Shown here piece after piece: positions 63,480-64,000 of a stretch of DNA of 64,000 nt. Below the pieces are notes generated by a model. That model did no database searches and was not told where the DNA came from. It worked only from the letters and a program-made list of their open reading frames with translations. Where the stretch lies: contig NZ_CP136758.1 of NCBI RefSeq assembly GCF_032930845.1, positions 2,805,001 to 2,869,000 on the forward strand. The letters run 5' to 3'. A program made the translations under genes and the position numbers. This DNA is from Parvularcula sp. LCG005. GTDB taxonomy: Bacteria > Pseudomonadota > Alphaproteobacteria > Caulobacterales > Parvularculaceae. How positions within the stretch are numbered: the stretch's first letter is position 1; each line of letters opens with the position of its first letter.

Positions 63480-63946
63480 ACGACGGTGAAACCATTGCCG
63501 TCGCCACCGTTGTCGCGCTTGCTGTGGATGCTGATGGCCCGCTTGTGGGCATCGCCCTGACCGGCCCTTCGGGCAGCGGCAAGACGTCGGCTGCCTTTGC
63601 GCTCGTTGAAATGTGTCCCTGGCGGCGCAGCCGGGTCCTGGCAGATGACGGCGTCATTCTCTGGCGGGACGACCGGCGCATCATGGGCCGCGCCCATCCG
63701 CGCACCCGTGCGACGGCCGAAGCGCGGCGGGCCGGCATCATGTCTATGCCCACGATTGAGCAGGTCGTGATGGCGATGGTATTCGACTGCACAGAAGGCG
63801 GCGAGAGACTGCCCCCTGTGCGCAACTGGCCATCTGATGCCCCTTCGCTCGCCCTGCCACTCTATTCCCTACCGCCCATTCGGACGGTTCGGCCATTTGT
63901 CAGGTCCGTTTTAGGTGGACATTCTCCGCGTAGCGCGCTGGATTAG
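63476..63946 (+). CDS. hprK: HPr kinase/phosphorylase (short alphaproteobacterial type)
   Basis: 156 residues, only the kinase domain of the full-length HPrK. Walker A GPSGSGKTS at residues 30-38, then LADDGVILWRDD and the C-terminal signature VEQVVMAMVFDCTEGGE-like region (seen as IEQVVMAMVFDCTEG). Phosphorylates the Ser-type HPr of the nitrogen PTS in this class. Overlaps chvG by 4 bp (ATGA), the conserved link of envelope sensing and PTS. Confidence 0.92.
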   Translation: MNDGETIAVATVVALAVDADGPLVGIALTGPSGSGKTSAAFALVEMCPWRRSRVLADDGVILWRDDRRIMGRAHPRTRATAEARRAGIMSMPTIEQVVMAMVFDCTEGGERLPPVRNWPSDAPSLALPLYSLPPIRTVRPFVRSVLGGHSPRSALD

Positions 63947-63976
63947 GCATCCCGGCAGGCAACAACAGGATGAATG

Positions 63977-64000
63977 ATGATCGGTATCGTGGTCGTCACC
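63977..64000 (+). CDS. PTS EIIA component, mannose type (5' end only)
   Basis: The first eight codons read MIGIVVVT, the usual beginning of EIIA-Man-like proteins. AGGA lies 6 nt upstream. The gene follows hprK as in many alphaproteobacteria, before HPr. Only the start is in the window; an ATG three bases earlier is possible. Confidence 0.6.

Overview
The window is a gene-dense, GC-rich stretch of a bacterial chromosome with about 62 protein genes, one structural RNA and no sign of prophage, insertion sequences, CRISPR or tRNA genes. It points to the Alphaproteobacteria. The evidence is the chvI-chvG-hprK-PTS EIIA order at the right end, the Nfu-tsaB-rimI-fur order, a sulfite reductase operon carrying the DUF2849 and DUF934 partners, a membrane-anchored cytochrome c, DUF4169, and def-fmt-truA beside an RmuC-like gene. 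Sulfotransferase, porin and lipoprotein genes would suit a marine or other free-living heterotroph. Genus cannot be set from sequence alone.

Left part (1-10.3 kb, all minus strand): a nitrogen block of glnK, amtB, a TorF-type outer-membrane porin, gltD and gltB, followed by ilvD. ilvD is cut by the window edge and is preceded by what looks like a classical attenuator: a Val/Leu/Ile-rich leader peptide, alternative stem partners and a terminator. From 10.6 to 19.8 kb come proBA, an RmuC-like protein, def-fmt-truA, truB and rbfA. From 20.3 to 25.9 kb comes an overlapping sulfate-assimilation operon (cysG, DUF2849, cysI, DUF934, cysH) with a divergent LysR regulator that may control it.

Middle (26-46 kb): three consecutive predicted lipoproteins (CreA, PQQ sugar dehydrogenase, oligopeptidase B). 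Next is a small glycan-modification locus: MBOAT acyltransferase, AlgX-like protein, 2-oxoglutarate oxygenase and glycosyltransferase. Then come the fur-rimI-tsaB-nfu unit, in which tsaB appears to start at ATT, the malic enzyme maeB, a zinc metallopeptidase, a sulfotransferase, and dnaX-dinB-ybaB.

Right part (46-64 kb): three secreted proteins of unclear role, a bacterial GOLPH3 (GPP34) protein, the SRP RNA gene ffs, and a membrane protein/winged-helix pair with a promoter placed for a leaderless transcript. These are followed by a hybrid histidine kinase, nudC, pheA, cytochrome c, a receiver protein, an NlpC/P60 hydrolase with a MarR regulator, dapD, and a DUF1036 protein. The window ends with phhB and chvI-chvG-hprK leading into a PTS EIIA gene.

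The strongest non-obvious signals are regulatory rather than a new defence or mobile system: the ilvD attenuator, the ATT start of tsaB, two palindromic operators placed on promoters, and a terminator-like hairpin inside a coding region. All assignments are by eye from motifs and context; no database search was run.
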